Below, in pieces: positions 52,465 through 61,369 of a stretch of 64,000 nucleotides of DNA. Each line of letters begins with the position of its first letter. The stretch's first letter is position 1. Position numbers and translations under genes: made by a program. The stretch comes from Pseudomonas shirazensis. GTDB lineage: Bacteria > Pseudomonadota > Gammaproteobacteria > Pseudomonadales > Pseudomonadaceae. Location of the stretch: contig NZ_JABWRD020000001.1 of the NCBI RefSeq assembly GCF_014268785.2, positions 1,005,001 through 1,069,000 on the forward strand, given 5' to 3'. The notes beneath the pieces are model-generated. The model ran no database searches and was not told the origin of the DNA. It was given only the letters and a program-made list of their open reading frames with translations.

Positions 52465-53337
52465 TCAGGAGGCTTTGCGTGTGCGCTTGGCGGGTTTCTT
52501 TTGCGTAGTCTTGGCAGGCTCGGGCGCTTTCTTCTTGGCTGCACCGGGCTTGCCCCCGAGGCTGCGTTTGAGCAACTCGGTAAGGTCGATAATATCTGCG
52601 CTTTTCTCGCCCTTGCCGCCCTCGGCCTTCTCCACCACGGCAATCTTGCCCTTGCTGGCCTTCTCTTCGACCAGGTCCATGATCGTCTGCCGGAACGCAT
52701 CATGATATTCGTCCGGCGTCCACGGCCCGCTCATGTCTTCGACCAGGCGCTTGGCCATGTCCAGTTCACGCTTGTCGACCTTGATATCGGTTACGCTCTT
52801 GTCCAGCTCCAGCGTATCGAGGCCGCGCACTTCTTCTGGCCAGCGCAGGGTGATCATCACCAGTGCATCATCCAGCGGGCGCAACAGCGCCAAGTGCTGG
52901 CGGGTATGCAAGACCACCGTGGCCAAGGCCACCTTGCCGGTGCTTTCCAGGGTTTCGCGCAGCAGCGCATAAACCTTGCCACCGCGCTTGTCCGGGCTCA
53001 GGTAGTACGGCGTATCAAAGTGCTGCAGGGGAATATCGCCGGCCTCGACAAATGAGAAGATATCGATGGTCTGGGTGGCCTCAGGGCGCGCCTTGCGGAT
53101 CTCGTCTTCACTGATCACCACATATTGGCCTTTCTGGTATTCCACGCCTTTGACGATGTTGTCCTTGTCGATTTCCTTGCCGGTGACCTTGTTAATGCGC
53201 TTGTAGCCCACCGGCTCCATGCTGCGTTTGTCGAGCCAGTCGAAATCGACCCGTTCGGTACGCACGGCGGTATTGAGTGAAACGGGGATGTGCACGAGGC
53301 CAAAACTGATCGCGCCTTTCCAGATTGCCCGGGCCAT
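52465..53337 (-). CDS. ku: Ku protein (NHEJ)
   Basis: A 290-residue bacterial Ku. The beta-barrel core starts ARAIWKGAISFGLVHIPVSL and includes GYKRINKVTGKEI and GQYVVISEDEIRKA. The C-terminal tail is very Lys/Ala-rich (KKKAPEPAKTTQKKPAKRTR), as in DNA-binding extensions of Pseudomonas Ku. It bridges DNA ends and recruits LigD, which is encoded convergently. A 42-codon Cys-rich gene lies 18 bases upstream on the same strand and may share its promoter. Confidence 0.95.
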   Translation of the reverse strand: MARAIWKGAISFGLVHIPVSLNTAVRTERVDFDWLDKRSMEPVGYKRINKVTGKEIDKDNIVKGVEYQKGQYVVISEDEIRKARPEATQTIDIFSFVEAGDIPLQHFDTPYYLSPDKRGGKVYALLRETLESTGKVALATVVLHTRQHLALLRPLDDALVMITLRWPEEVRGLDTLELDKSVTDIKVDKRELDMAKRLVEDMSGPWTPDEYHDAFRQTIMDLVEEKASKGKIAVVEKAEGGKGEKSADIIDLTELLKRSLGGKPGAAKKKAPEPAKTTQKKPAKRTRKAS

Positions 53338-53355
53338 GGTCAGCTCCTGAAATTG

Positions 53356-53484
53356 CTAAGGTTGTCCAGGCTGGAATGAGCGCAGCGCACCGCAGCGCTC
53401 GCAACATTGGCATTCCAGCCCGGCTTGTCGGTGATTGAGCAGGGTCCGCCATTGGCAGCCCCGCAGCAGGCAGTAAAACTTCAT
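53356..53484 (-). CDS. PSPA7_2676-type Cys-rich miniprotein (42 aa)
   Basis: A 42-residue protein, MKFYCLLRGCQWRTLLNHRQ followed by AGLECQCCERCGALRSF. Cysteines at positions 5, 10, 25, 27, 28 and 31 suggest a metal site. I recall this as a small Pseudomonas family (PSPA7_2676) of unknown function. CGTGGAGG lies just before the ATG. A hairpin, GGCCTGAA-N4-TTCAGGCC, lies directly upstream of that site. It is 18 bases ahead of ku. Confidence 0.75.
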   Translation of the reverse strand: MKFYCLLRGCQWRTLLNHRQAGLECQCCERCGALRSFQPGQP

Positions 53485-53497
53485 CAGCCACCTCCAC

Positions 53498-53517
53498 GGC
53501 CTGAACCACTTCAGGCC
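53498..53517 (-). promoter_or_regulatory. Leader hairpin upstream of the Cys-rich miniprotein
   Basis: An inverted repeat with 8-bp arms and a 4-base loop lies only a few bases upstream of the GGAGG site of the miniprotein gene. It could act on translation or transcript stability. This is inference from position. Confidence 0.4.
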
Positions 53518-53643
53518 CTTAATGTAAATGACTGCGTGGCGAGATGAAGGTTTGATCGGGATGCCGCACGGCCTGGCTCAAGCGCTCTGAACCAATCATC
53601 AGGTCCAAGCGTCAATCGCAAAAGACACTCAAGGTGCCCCGTC

Positions 53644-54147
53644 ATGCCGCAAGCTCAAGTCCAGGCTGTACTCGATTATCTGAAGCAGCAACACCTGCTG
53701 CTGACCACTGCCGAGTCCTGCACCGCAGGGCGCATGGTTGCGTTGCTGGCCGAAAGCCCAGGCACCGGCGAGGTGCTCGAGAGCGGCTATGTGGTGTACT
53801 CGCCTGAAGCGAAAAAACGCCTGCTGGGGGTGAGCGATATCACCATCGAGCGCTATGGATTGACCAGTGAGGCGGTAGCTTGGGAAATGGCGATGGGTGC
53901 CCTGCGCGACAGCACCGCTACCGTTGCAATCGCCACCACCGGAGTTGCCGGGCCAGAGAGTGCCGACGGTATAGCGCCGGGAACACTATGCTTTGCCTGG
54001 GCCTTCGCCGGCGAGCCGCTGGCGGTTTTCACCCGAACCCAACGCTTTTTCGGAACTCGCACCGAGGTGCTGCAACAGGGCGCGCTGTATGGATTGACAC
54101 GCTTGAGCCATTACCACCAACGCTGGTTACGCGGTGAGCGGGCTTGA
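53644..54147 (+). CDS. CinA/PncC-family amidohydrolase
   Basis: A 167-residue single-domain CinA-type protein with LTTAESCTAGRMVALLAESP, SGYVVYSPEAKKRLLGVS and TTGVAGPESADGIAPGTLCF. The family deamidates nicotinamide mononucleotide (PncC). Pseudomonads generally have another copy beside recA, so this one is likely a paralogue. It starts with ATG at 53644 and converges with the YbdK gene 11 bases later, with no clear terminator. Confidence 0.88.
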   Translation: MPQAQVQAVLDYLKQQHLLLTTAESCTAGRMVALLAESPGTGEVLESGYVVYSPEAKKRLLGVSDITIERYGLTSEAVAWEMAMGALRDSTATVAIATTGVAGPESADGIAPGTLCFAWAFAGEPLAVFTRTQRFFGTRTEVLQQGALYGLTRLSHYHQRWLRGERA

Positions 54148-54158
54148 TCCAGATCGGC

Positions 54159-55310
54159 TCAGGGCTGAGTAAGGTTGAGGTTACTGATCGGCCAGGCGCC
54201 TTGACCTTCTGCAACGACCATTTCAACCACCTCGCGCAGCCCCTGGCGTTTATCTCGCCCGGCCAATCTCGCATGTTCGAGGCATTCCAGCTGTCGATCA
54301 GCACTGGTGCCTTCAGTCAAAATGCGCTGCGCCTGCATGAATGCCCGTTCGGCATCGACCGAGTCAGGCGGGTGCTGCCCGCGTAGCTGCGCCAGCCAAC
54401 CAAACGCGGATACCGGCTGTTGCTGTTCAAGCCCGATGAACTGCCCATGGCGACCATGACGCATAGCCCGCCAGTAGTTCTCTTGGGTAATCCAGTGAGT
54501 TTCGCGACTGGCCGGCGCCGGAGCGTAATGAGGCATGACGCAACACTCCACCAGATGGCGAAACAAACCCGCAATGCACAGCGCATCTTCCAGCCGAGGG
54601 CAACCATCGCTGATACGCAGTTCCACGGTGGCAAAGCGCTGGGATGGCCGCAGCGCCCACCAGAATGCGCCATCGCTAGCCAGCGAGCCGGTCCGCTGCA
54701 GCAACCCGCGATAGCGTTGATACGCAGTCCAGTCTGCCAGCGGCTCTGGCAGGCCCATATGTGGCCACTCGCCGCAAATCGCCCGGCGGTAGCTCATGTA
54801 GCCAGTGTTCTCCCCGCTCCACAGCGGTGAAGAACTGCTCAGCAGCAGGAACATCGGCAACCAGTACACCACTTGGTTGATCAGCTGAATGCGATCGCAG
54901 CCAGGTGGCACGCCGACATGCACATGCAGCCCCGAGAGCAGACTACGCCGCGCCACGTGCTGGTAATCATCGAATAATTGCCAGTATCGCGGGGTGGTCC
55001 TCGGACGCTGGCGTTGCCACTGCGCGCTGGGGTGACTGCCAGCACAATAGAGGGCAGCGCCCTCCTCGGCCAACGCTTCGTTCAGGCGCTGGCGGCTATC
55101 ACCGAAAAACTGCTGGGCCTGGCGCACGTGATCGAATATCGGCGAGGCGACTTCGATCTGGCAGCGGAACATTTCTTCGGCGAAATACTGCCCCATGACT
55201 TCGCGGCACAGATTACCCACCACTGGCGAAGGTGTAGCCAGCACCTTGCCGGTGGCTGTTTCTACCAGCAGGTATTCTTCTTCGATGCCGAAGGTACAAG
55301 GCTTGAACAT
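54159..55310 (-). CDS. YbdK-family carboxylate-amine ligase (GCS2)
   Basis: A 383-residue GCS2-family enzyme. FGIEEEYLLVETATGKVLAT opens it. LHVHVGVPPGCDRIQLINQV and RFATVELRISDGCPRLEDAL are the typical blocks. E. coli YbdK has only weak glutamate-cysteine ligase activity, so the true substrates are open. It is the third gene in a tight leftward operon with a haem-oxygenase-like di-iron enzyme and a SAM methyltransferase (4-base gap and ATGA overlap), suggesting a shared small-molecule pathway. Confidence 0.9.
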   Translation of the reverse strand: MFKPCTFGIEEEYLLVETATGKVLATPSPVVGNLCREVMGQYFAEEMFRCQIEVASPIFDHVRQAQQFFGDSRQRLNEALAEEGAALYCAGSHPSAQWQRQRPRTTPRYWQLFDDYQHVARRSLLSGLHVHVGVPPGCDRIQLINQVVYWLPMFLLLSSSSPLWSGENTGYMSYRRAICGEWPHMGLPEPLADWTAYQRYRGLLQRTGSLASDGAFWWALRPSQRFATVELRISDGCPRLEDALCIAGLFRHLVECCVMPHYAPAPASRETHWITQENYWRAMRHGRHGQFIGLEQQQPVSAFGWLAQLRGQHPPDSVDAERAFMQAQRILTEGTSADRQLECLEHARLAGRDKRQGLREVVEMVVAEGQGAWPISNLNLTQP

Positions 55311-55314
55311 ACGC

Positions 55315-56271
55315 TCATCCGATTCGGGTAACGCTTAACGCAACTGCTGCAATCCGCTCGACCTGCTCATAACCTGGTTCACTCAACTGTTCGCCGAACA
55401 CATCCGGATCAAGCTCGCGGTAGACCCAACTCCAGCGTGGCCCGGCCAAAAGCGCACGTGCCGCTTCAAGCAATGGGTCACGGCCGTCGATCATGGCCAC
55501 TCCGGTATACAGCAGCAGCGTGCCCCCCGGGCCGAGGCGCTCACAGCCTTGTTCGATGATCTGTAATGACAACTGCGCGCCTAGTGAGCCGCCGCCGTGG
55601 CGATACTGGCGCTGCTGGGTGTCGAGCATGTAGGGGGGATTGGCGACGATCAGGTCGAACGTGCCAGTGACACCGTCGAGAATATTGCTGCGCTGCACTG
55701 AAACATTGGTCAACCCTGCCAGGGCGGCATTAACTGTGGTGTAACGCAGCGCCAGCGGGTTGATATCCACCGCACTGACCTGAGCGTGCTGGGCAGCCCT
55801 GGCGATCAGCAGCGCGCCAACCCCGCTGCCGCAGCCAATATCTACTGCATGCTCCACGGGCGTTGTGCAGCGCTGCAGATGCTCGTGGATGACCTGGGCA
55901 AATCGGTAACTGTCCGGGCCGAAGAATACTGCATCGCTGGCCTCGGTCGGATAGGCAGAATGCACCAGGAGCAGATCTTCCAGAGTCGACCAGCGCACCT
56001 TGCTGCGCAGCGACTCGCCGTGCTCGTCCAATACCTGAGCCTCGGCCAGCTGCTGCAGTTGGTCCGCCGACAAAAGCCCCGCAGCAAATGGCCTGCTCCA
56101 GCCAAAAACGTCGCGCAGTGTGCAAGCGCGCTGGGCCTCAGGTCGCGCATTGTTACGCGCATGAGTGGCTGGGCTGACGCAGGTAAACCTATAGCCGTCA
56201 GCACGCAGGCGCTTGCCTAATTGCAACAAGGCCTCGTCAGCCTGAATCTGTTCTTCGCTGGCTGGAATCAA
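55315..56271 (-). CDS. SAM-dependent methyltransferase (HemK/PrmC-like fold)
   Basis: A 318-residue protein with an N-terminal domain (about 1-115) and a methyltransferase domain. VDIGCGSGVGALLIARAA binds SAM and FDLIVANPPYMLD is the NPPY motif, which points to N-methylation of an amide or base. It is not a standard PrmC by length and neighbours. The gene overlaps the di-iron enzyme gene by ATGA and precedes the ligase gene by four bases. Confidence 0.87.
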   Translation of the reverse strand: MIPASEEQIQADEALLQLGKRLRADGYRFTCVSPATHARNNARPEAQRACTLRDVFGWSRPFAAGLLSADQLQQLAEAQVLDEHGESLRSKVRWSTLEDLLLVHSAYPTEASDAVFFGPDSYRFAQVIHEHLQRCTTPVEHAVDIGCGSGVGALLIARAAQHAQVSAVDINPLALRYTTVNAALAGLTNVSVQRSNILDGVTGTFDLIVANPPYMLDTQQRQYRHGGGSLGAQLSLQIIEQGCERLGPGGTLLLYTGVAMIDGRDPLLEAARALLAGPRWSWVYRELDPDVFGEQLSEPGYEQVERIAAVALSVTRIG

Positions 56272-57608
56272 TGAGCGTTCTCCTGGATAAGACCGGTAGC
56301 GCGAATAAACGCTCGGGTAGCTTCCAACCCCGTCGGCAAGGCATGCCGGTTACCTGCCATACGGGCGATGAGCGTTTCCAACGGTGCGGTCGAATGCTTC
56401 TGCACACTGCTTGGCGCGTCAAGCTGCAGCCCAGTCTCCCAGCTTCCGGGGGCAACGCGGCGGATTCTTGGGCCTTGCCAATCAGCGCTGATCCAGTCGT
56501 ACCACAGCTGCTTTTCATAAGCGCTGAACACGCCGAACATAGGTGCAGTGGGGCCCTCCATGACGCGCCAGAAGCGGCTCTCGGCCGGGTCCTGTCCGCG
56601 CACAACCCACTTTTGCGCTTGCAGCGCATCGAGGAAGCCGGCCATGCCGTCTGGTTCAGCCAGCCATTGATTGATGGTGCGGCCCTGCAGGCGGCAATGG
56701 TCGGAATGCATGAACTGGCCGAACAGGCGCTTGCGTTCCAGCGAGCTGATCAGTTCCTGTTCAAGATCGAAGCTGGCGATAAGCGCGGTGGCAGATTCAC
56801 CGAGCTCGTTCAGCCGATAACCCTGACGAACCCGTTGGTAGTAGGCCCCGGCGTCGCTTTCCGGCAGCAATTGCAGCAGTGCCTGAATCGATTTGTGCGC
56901 GTGGCCGGTTGCAGCATTGTCGATGGTGACGTGCAGCTGGAAGTAGTGGCCGTCGATGCCCAGTTCTGCCAGTTCATAGGTGGTGATCAACAGGTGCAGC
57001 GGCGGTTGCTCATAGCCCAAGTTGTAGCCAATAGCCTCGGCCTCGAAGGCATCGCCGTGCGCGCCCAGGGCCAGTTGAACGGAACCTTGCAGATAACGCT
57101 CATCGACAAGTGGCAGCAGCTCCAGGCAGCCAAGGCGGCTGAGCAGGCGCTGATAGATCAGTACGTGGTTGCAACGCGGATCACCGTCACCCAGCTCTTC
57201 TAAAAAGGTACGGATAAGGCCGTGATAGCGAGGGTCCCGCCAGTGCTGCAAAAAGCCATGCAGCCAGGCACCATCGACCGCTTTGGTCGGGGCCACTTGC
57301 TGGATGTACCACAGTGCCTGGGCGCGGTTGGCAAAATAACGGCGTGGCCCGCCTTCGCGGCGCTGGGTCAGGTAAGTCGCGAACTCCGCAGCCACCTGAG
57401 CACTGTGGCGAACCGCCCAGCCGCTCAGCTGAGCAGGCGAAGCTGGCAGATCATCCGCCAGTTGCTCGGCGCGCTTGAGCTGCCTGGCAAGCCATTGCGC
57501 GCTGTCGACGCTGTGGCCGTGCAGGAGTGCCTGGTAGCGCTGTTCGAAGCTGTCTTCCGTGGTCAAGGCCGGAACCATGGGGGCGGCCTTGCGGGTCATC
57601 ACCGTCAT
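56268..57608 (-). CDS. Iron-containing redox enzyme (haem-oxygenase-like di-iron family)
   Basis: A 446-residue protein of the haem-oxygenase-like oxidase/oxygenase superfamily. FLEELGDGDPRCNHVLIYQR and HYFQLHVTIDNAATGHAHKS hold the likely ligands: Glu, then His-x3-Asp and a later His, a di-iron pattern. Characterised relatives oxidise amines, fatty acids or amino acids. It is about 100 residues longer than typical members because of a C-terminal extension. As the first gene of the operon with the methyltransferase and ligase, it may build or modify an amino-acid-derived compound (inference). Confidence 0.82.
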   Translation of the reverse strand: MTVMTRKAAPMVPALTTEDSFEQRYQALLHGHSVDSAQWLARQLKRAEQLADDLPASPAQLSGWAVRHSAQVAAEFATYLTQRREGGPRRYFANRAQALWYIQQVAPTKAVDGAWLHGFLQHWRDPRYHGLIRTFLEELGDGDPRCNHVLIYQRLLSRLGCLELLPLVDERYLQGSVQLALGAHGDAFEAEAIGYNLGYEQPPLHLLITTYELAELGIDGHYFQLHVTIDNAATGHAHKSIQALLQLLPESDAGAYYQRVRQGYRLNELGESATALIASFDLEQELISSLERKRLFGQFMHSDHCRLQGRTINQWLAEPDGMAGFLDALQAQKWVVRGQDPAESRFWRVMEGPTAPMFGVFSAYEKQLWYDWISADWQGPRIRRVAPGSWETGLQLDAPSSVQKHSTAPLETLIARMAGNRHALPTGLEATRAFIRATGLIQENAH

Positions 57609-57626
57609 GACTCATTCCTCGTGCAC

Positions 57627-57830
57627 TTATTGGTTGTTGTTGTCCTGCGGCATGGGCTCTGGCCCTGGCGCGGGTTGTGGAGCGGGTGTCTGGTGCTGCT
57701 GCATCTGCAGTGAGGGCTTGCTTTCATCGGCATCTTTGGCTGGGTGGCTGTCGTCGCGGTCGAAACAGCCGGTCAGTACTGCCAGGCTGCCGAGCAGGCA
57801 AACGGTAGGTGCTATAGACCGTGGGCGCAT
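57627..57830 (-). CDS. Small lipoprotein (67 aa)
   Basis: A lipoprotein signal (VCLLGSLAVLTGCFDRDD, lipobox LTGC) is followed by a Pro/Gln-rich tail (MQQHQTPAPQPAPGPEPMPQ). It would be anchored in the membrane after acylation of the Cys. It lies 18 bases upstream of the di-iron enzyme gene on the same strand. The Asp at +2 of the mature protein is absent (Phe instead), so outer-membrane sorting is expected. Confidence 0.7.
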   Translation of the reverse strand: MRPRSIAPTVCLLGSLAVLTGCFDRDDSHPAKDADESKPSLQMQQHQTPAPQPAPGPEPMPQDNNNQ

Positions 57831-57848
57831 GATCTGTCTCCTTCAGCA

Positions 57849-57877
57849 ACGCCGCGCCGGCGGGACCGGCGCGGCGT
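57849..57877. terminator. Strong hairpin between the KGG peptide gene and the lipoprotein gene
   Basis: A perfect 12-bp GC stem (ACGCCGCGCCGG) with a 5-base loop lies 9 bases after the KGG stop. No long T-tract follows leftward, so it may terminate partially or stabilise the KGG transcript. Confidence 0.65.
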
Positions 57878-57885
57878 CATTTCAC

Positions 57886-58050
57886 TTACGAACGTCCGCC
57901 CTTGCGGCCGGAATCACTGGACTCACCACCACCTGACTTCTGTCCGCCCTTACGGCCGGCTTCAGAAGCTTTTTCGCGATCATTAGCGAAGTTGCCCGGG
58001 TTTTTCGTTCCACCCTGGCTACCGGTCTTGTTGGTGTCTTTCTTGTCCAT
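57886..58050 (-). CDS. KGG-domain stress peptide (YciG/con-10-like, 54 aa)
   Basis: A 54-residue, Gly- and charge-rich peptide with the repeated KGG block (NDREKASEAGRKGGQKSGGG). The family is induced in stationary phase and stress. The ATG at 58050 with AGAGG upstream is chosen over the frame to 58098, whose extra residues look unlike the family. It heads the leftward group with the lipoprotein and di-iron enzyme genes. Confidence 0.85.
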   Translation of the reverse strand: MDKKDTNKTGSQGGTKNPGNFANDREKASEAGRKGGQKSGGGESSDSGRKGGRS

Positions 58051-58181
58051 GGTGCGTAACCTCTCGTAGCTACTGGAATGCACGGTGATGAGCCGCACAT
58101 AGCTGGGAGTGCCGCGATAACAGCGGATTCGCTTTATTTCCGAAAAGTTCGGACCAATGGCATTAAAAGCCCGATCAGGCG

Positions 58182-59477
58182 TTATTTAGCGCGCAACGCT
58201 TGGGCAGGTTGCTCGAGCTGGCGTTGCCGACGTCCTAGCCAGCCGCCGACCCCGGCCCAGCTCAAGGCAAGAGCTGCGCCGATCAGCATCGCCAGCTGCG
58301 GATGCTCGCCGAGGAGGTCCAGGCCGCGCTTGAGCCAACCACTCAAGGCGTCGCCACCGCGATAGACCACAGTGTCGATAAAGCTCTTGGCCTTGTACTT
58401 GGCTTCGGCCGGTAGCACCGTAAAAAGCATCTCGCGACCGGGCCGCACCAGTGCGTACTCGCCAGCACGGCGTATCACCATCACCCCTACAAACACGGCA
58501 AAGGTCGGCGCCAGGGCCAGCCAGACAAAGCCCAGGGCCATCAGCAGCGGTACGCCAATCAGCAGCACGCCGACACCCAACCGCCGCGCGAGCCTGCCAG
58601 TGATAAACAGCTGGGTGAGGATCGCCAGCGCTTGCACCACGCTGTCGATAAGACCGAACACCTGCGTCTGCTGAGTCCGATCAGTGAAGGTTTCACTAAC
58701 AATGCGGGCCTGTTCGAAGTACAAAAAGGTGCTGACACTGGCAAGCAGCACCACGAACAGGGCAATGCCCAGCAGATAGGGCGAACGCAAGACTGCCGTC
58801 GCCCCGGCAAATGGATTGCCACCCAGCGGCTTGTTCGGCGGCAGTTCAGCAGTCAGCTCCAGAGGATGCTGCGAACGCCAGTGCAGCAGGTAAGCGCTCG
58901 CGGCGATGCTGCCGAGCAGCAGCAGGCTGGCCAATAACAGCAATCCGCTGTGGCCCAAGGGTGCGACCAGCAAGGTTCCCAGCACTGGCCCAGCCAAACC
59001 ACCTGCGCTGGCTCCGGCAGCAAGCAAACCGAACAGGCGCTTGCCCTGTTCTGTGGAAAATAGGTCCGCCAGCACGCTCCAGGCCAGGGAAATCGCCAGC
59101 AGATTGAACACAGATAACCAGATGTAGAACGCACGGGCTGTCCACAGCGCCTGTTGGTCGACGGCAAACAGCCCCGCAAACAACATCAGGTTGCTGACAA
59201 AGAAGCCGTAGGTCCACGGCAGAATGCGCTTGCGTTTGACCCGCGATGCCAGCCAGCCAAACAGCGGCAGGCACATCAGCGTGGCGATGAAGGTGCCGGT
59301 GAACAGCCACTGCAGATTGTCGATGCCGCCGGCGATGCCCATGGTTTCGCGCACCGGGCGCAGCATGAAATAGCCGGTAAACAGCAGAAAGAACATCACC
59401 AGGCCGGCGGCCACTGCCGGCCCTTCGCCAGGTTGCAGGTTCAGGCTGTTGCCCAGCCGCTCACGCCAATGGCTCAT
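58182..59477 (-). CDS. MFS transporter, ADP/ATP-translocase-like subfamily
   Basis: A 431-residue membrane protein with about 12 helices. YFMLRPVRETMGIAGG near residue 40 is typical of the MFS/nucleotide-translocase-like subgroup. FSTEQGKRLFGLLAAGASAG and EMLFTVLPAEAKYKAKSFID are other conserved blocks. The real substrate is unknown, and nucleotide exchange should not be assumed for a free-living bacterium. The ATG 59477 lies 4 bases after the aldo/keto reductase stop. Confidence 0.78.
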   Translation of the reverse strand: MSHWRERLGNSLNLQPGEGPAVAAGLVMFFLLFTGYFMLRPVRETMGIAGGIDNLQWLFTGTFIATLMCLPLFGWLASRVKRKRILPWTYGFFVSNLMLFAGLFAVDQQALWTARAFYIWLSVFNLLAISLAWSVLADLFSTEQGKRLFGLLAAGASAGGLAGPVLGTLLVAPLGHSGLLLLASLLLLGSIAASAYLLHWRSQHPLELTAELPPNKPLGGNPFAGATAVLRSPYLLGIALFVVLLASVSTFLYFEQARIVSETFTDRTQQTQVFGLIDSVVQALAILTQLFITGRLARRLGVGVLLIGVPLLMALGFVWLALAPTFAVFVGVMVIRRAGEYALVRPGREMLFTVLPAEAKYKAKSFIDTVVYRGGDALSGWLKRGLDLLGEHPQLAMLIGAALALSWAGVGGWLGRRQRQLEQPAQALRAK

Positions 59478-59481
59478 GAGC

Positions 59482-60390
59482 CTAGCCAAACAGTTTAATC
59501 AGCGCGCGCTGTTGCGCCTCGCTCAGCAACTGACCTTGGCCGGCTTTGAGCTGGTCGATCTGGCGATCGGGGCGGCCGGTGGCGGGGATCACCGCCGTCA
59601 CGGCCGGGTGGCTGATGGCGAACTTCAGAAACAGCTGCGCCCAACTGCTTGCGCCTACCTGTGCCGCCCAGTCTGGCAAGGCCATGTCCTTGACCCGGGC
59701 AAACAGGCGGCCATCGTCAAAGGCACGATTGATCAGCACCGCAACGCCCTTGTCCTGGCACAACGGCAACAATTGGCGAGCGGCCTCGGGCGCATTTACC
59801 GAGTAATTGATCTGGACGAAATCCAGCGGCTCCTTGCGCACGATCTGCGCGACCTGTTCATGACTGCTGGACAGGTAATGAGTGATGCCGACATAGCGGG
59901 TCTTGCCCTGCGCCTTCAGTTCACGGGCATAAGGCAGCTGCCGCTGCCAGTCGCGCAGGTTGTGGATCTGCAATAGGTCAACCCGATCGGTGCGCAGGCT
60001 GCGCAAGGTGCCCGCCCACTGCGCCTCGGCAGCGGCCTTGCTGTCAGCGGCAATTTTGGTCGCAAGGAAGCACCGGCGATGCCAGCCGCCCTGCTCCAGT
60101 AACTGGCCCAGAATGGCATCGGCACCGCCGTAATTGGGCGAGGTGTCGATGATTCGCCCGCCGCCAGCAAAGAACGCCTGCAGAACCTGCTGGAGCCGCT
60201 GATACTCGGCACTCCCTGCTTCCACTTCGAAGCTGCCAGAGGTGCCGGCGCCAATCACCGGCAGCGCCTCGCCAGTGCCGGGCACCTTGCGGGTCAGCAA
60301 GCTGTCGGCGGAAGCTGCCAGCAACCAGGGGCTGCTGGCCAGCAAGCCCAATGCTGCACCAGTGAGTAGGACATCACGACGCGCATACAT
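59482..60390 (-). CDS. Aldo/keto reductase with probable Tat signal
   Basis: A 302-residue aldo/keto reductase-fold protein. The N-terminus, ARRDVLLTGAALGLLASSP, is a twin-Arg-like export signal, and the mature part begins near residue 30. Asp in RIIDTSPNYGGAD and the conserved TKIAADSKAAAEAQW region fit the catalytic set. The usual Tyr is in SPNYGG, His in LQIHNLRDWQ. Export would be unusual for an NADPH enzyme, so an alternative cofactor is possible. It is co-oriented with the MFS gene. Confidence 0.82.
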   Translation of the reverse strand: MYARRDVLLTGAALGLLASSPWLLAASADSLLTRKVPGTGEALPVIGAGTSGSFEVEAGSAEYQRLQQVLQAFFAGGGRIIDTSPNYGGADAILGQLLEQGGWHRRCFLATKIAADSKAAAEAQWAGTLRSLRTDRVDLLQIHNLRDWQRQLPYARELKAQGKTRYVGITHYLSSSHEQVAQIVRKEPLDFVQINYSVNAPEAARQLLPLCQDKGVAVLINRAFDDGRLFARVKDMALPDWAAQVGASSWAQLFLKFAISHPAVTAVIPATGRPDRQIDQLKAGQGQLLSEAQQRALIKLFG

Positions 60391-60490
60391 GGAAAAGCCC
60401 CTGTCATAAACCGGAAACTTTCAAGGCTAGCCGTGATGGCGCAAGCTGTCGGGGCATTCTGTATCTGGATGTTTGGCCGCTTGGCCAGGG

Positions 60491-61369
60491 TCAGCCGAGC
60501 AGCAGACGCAGGTCCAGCCCCTGTTCAGTCATCGGCGGGCACCAGTAATAACCGCCAGTCAACGGCCGGCTGAAGCGATAGAGGGCATCCACCACGCCGT
60601 CTTCCAGGCCGCTCATGCGCCGCAGCTGGACATCGAAAGCGTCGAACGAACGGCCAAGCGCGACAAACGCCAGGCCTGCGCCGCGGTCGTCAGCCCACGA
60701 CACCGAACGACGCACCATGAACGCTTCCGGCGCGTAGCTTTCCTGGGCAGTACGTTTGACGTGCGCCGATTCCGGCGCATCGTCGAGCTCTTCGTTATCT
60801 TCAAGCCGGCGGCCAATGATGTCGTCCTGCTCGGCCTGGGGCAGCGACTTGAAGTAGCCGAGGTCATGCTTCCACAACTGGAACGCTGCGTAGCTCGAAC
60901 CCGCCAGGCCGGGCTCAGCGTCGGCGACGATGGCAGCCTCGACCGCAGCGTCGTCACTTGGATTTTCAGTGCCATCTTCGTAACCGGTAAGGTCTCGACC
61001 GCCCTGGTGCAGGAAGCCGTCGATGCTGTCGACCAAGTGCAGCGCCGGCGCCAGCTGAGCGATCAGCGCCTGGCTGCGCAGATACAGGTCACCACGTTCT
61101 TCGCCACGCAGCCACAGCCACAGCGCGTGCTGGGTGCTTGGGTTGTGTACCACTGCATCGAGCTCAGGAAACGCCTGCAAACCCGGAATTGCCCGGCCCA
61201 GCGCGGTCGCCATTGGCAGGCCGACGCCAGCAATCAGGCTGCGCCCGTCGACTTCGGCGAGCAGCGCATCGAGTACGCCAGGCAGGGCTTGCGCGCTGTG
61301 CAGGGTAAAAAACAGGTGACGGGCATGAACCGGCACCGGGGTGGCAAGCAGACCTTGCTGGAACGGCAT
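60491..61369 (-). CDS. DyP-type haem peroxidase
   Basis: A 292-residue DyP peroxidase. GGRDLTGYEDGTENP is the GxxDG motif with the distal Asp, and AHVKRTAQES carries the proximal-side His region. AHARHLFFTLHS-like strands at the start fit the ferredoxin-like fold. The ATG at 61369 is preferred over the frame to 61426. It has no export signal, so it is cytosolic. It is close to and divergent from the symporter gene at 61562. Confidence 0.9.
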   Translation of the reverse strand: MPFQQGLLATPVPVHARHLFFTLHSAQALPGVLDALLAEVDGRSLIAGVGLPMATALGRAIPGLQAFPELDAVVHNPSTQHALWLWLRGEERGDLYLRSQALIAQLAPALHLVDSIDGFLHQGGRDLTGYEDGTENPSDDAAVEAAIVADAEPGLAGSSYAAFQLWKHDLGYFKSLPQAEQDDIIGRRLEDNEELDDAPESAHVKRTAQESYAPEAFMVRRSVSWADDRGAGLAFVALGRSFDAFDVQLRRMSGLEDGVVDALYRFSRPLTGGYYWCPPMTEQGLDLRLLLG

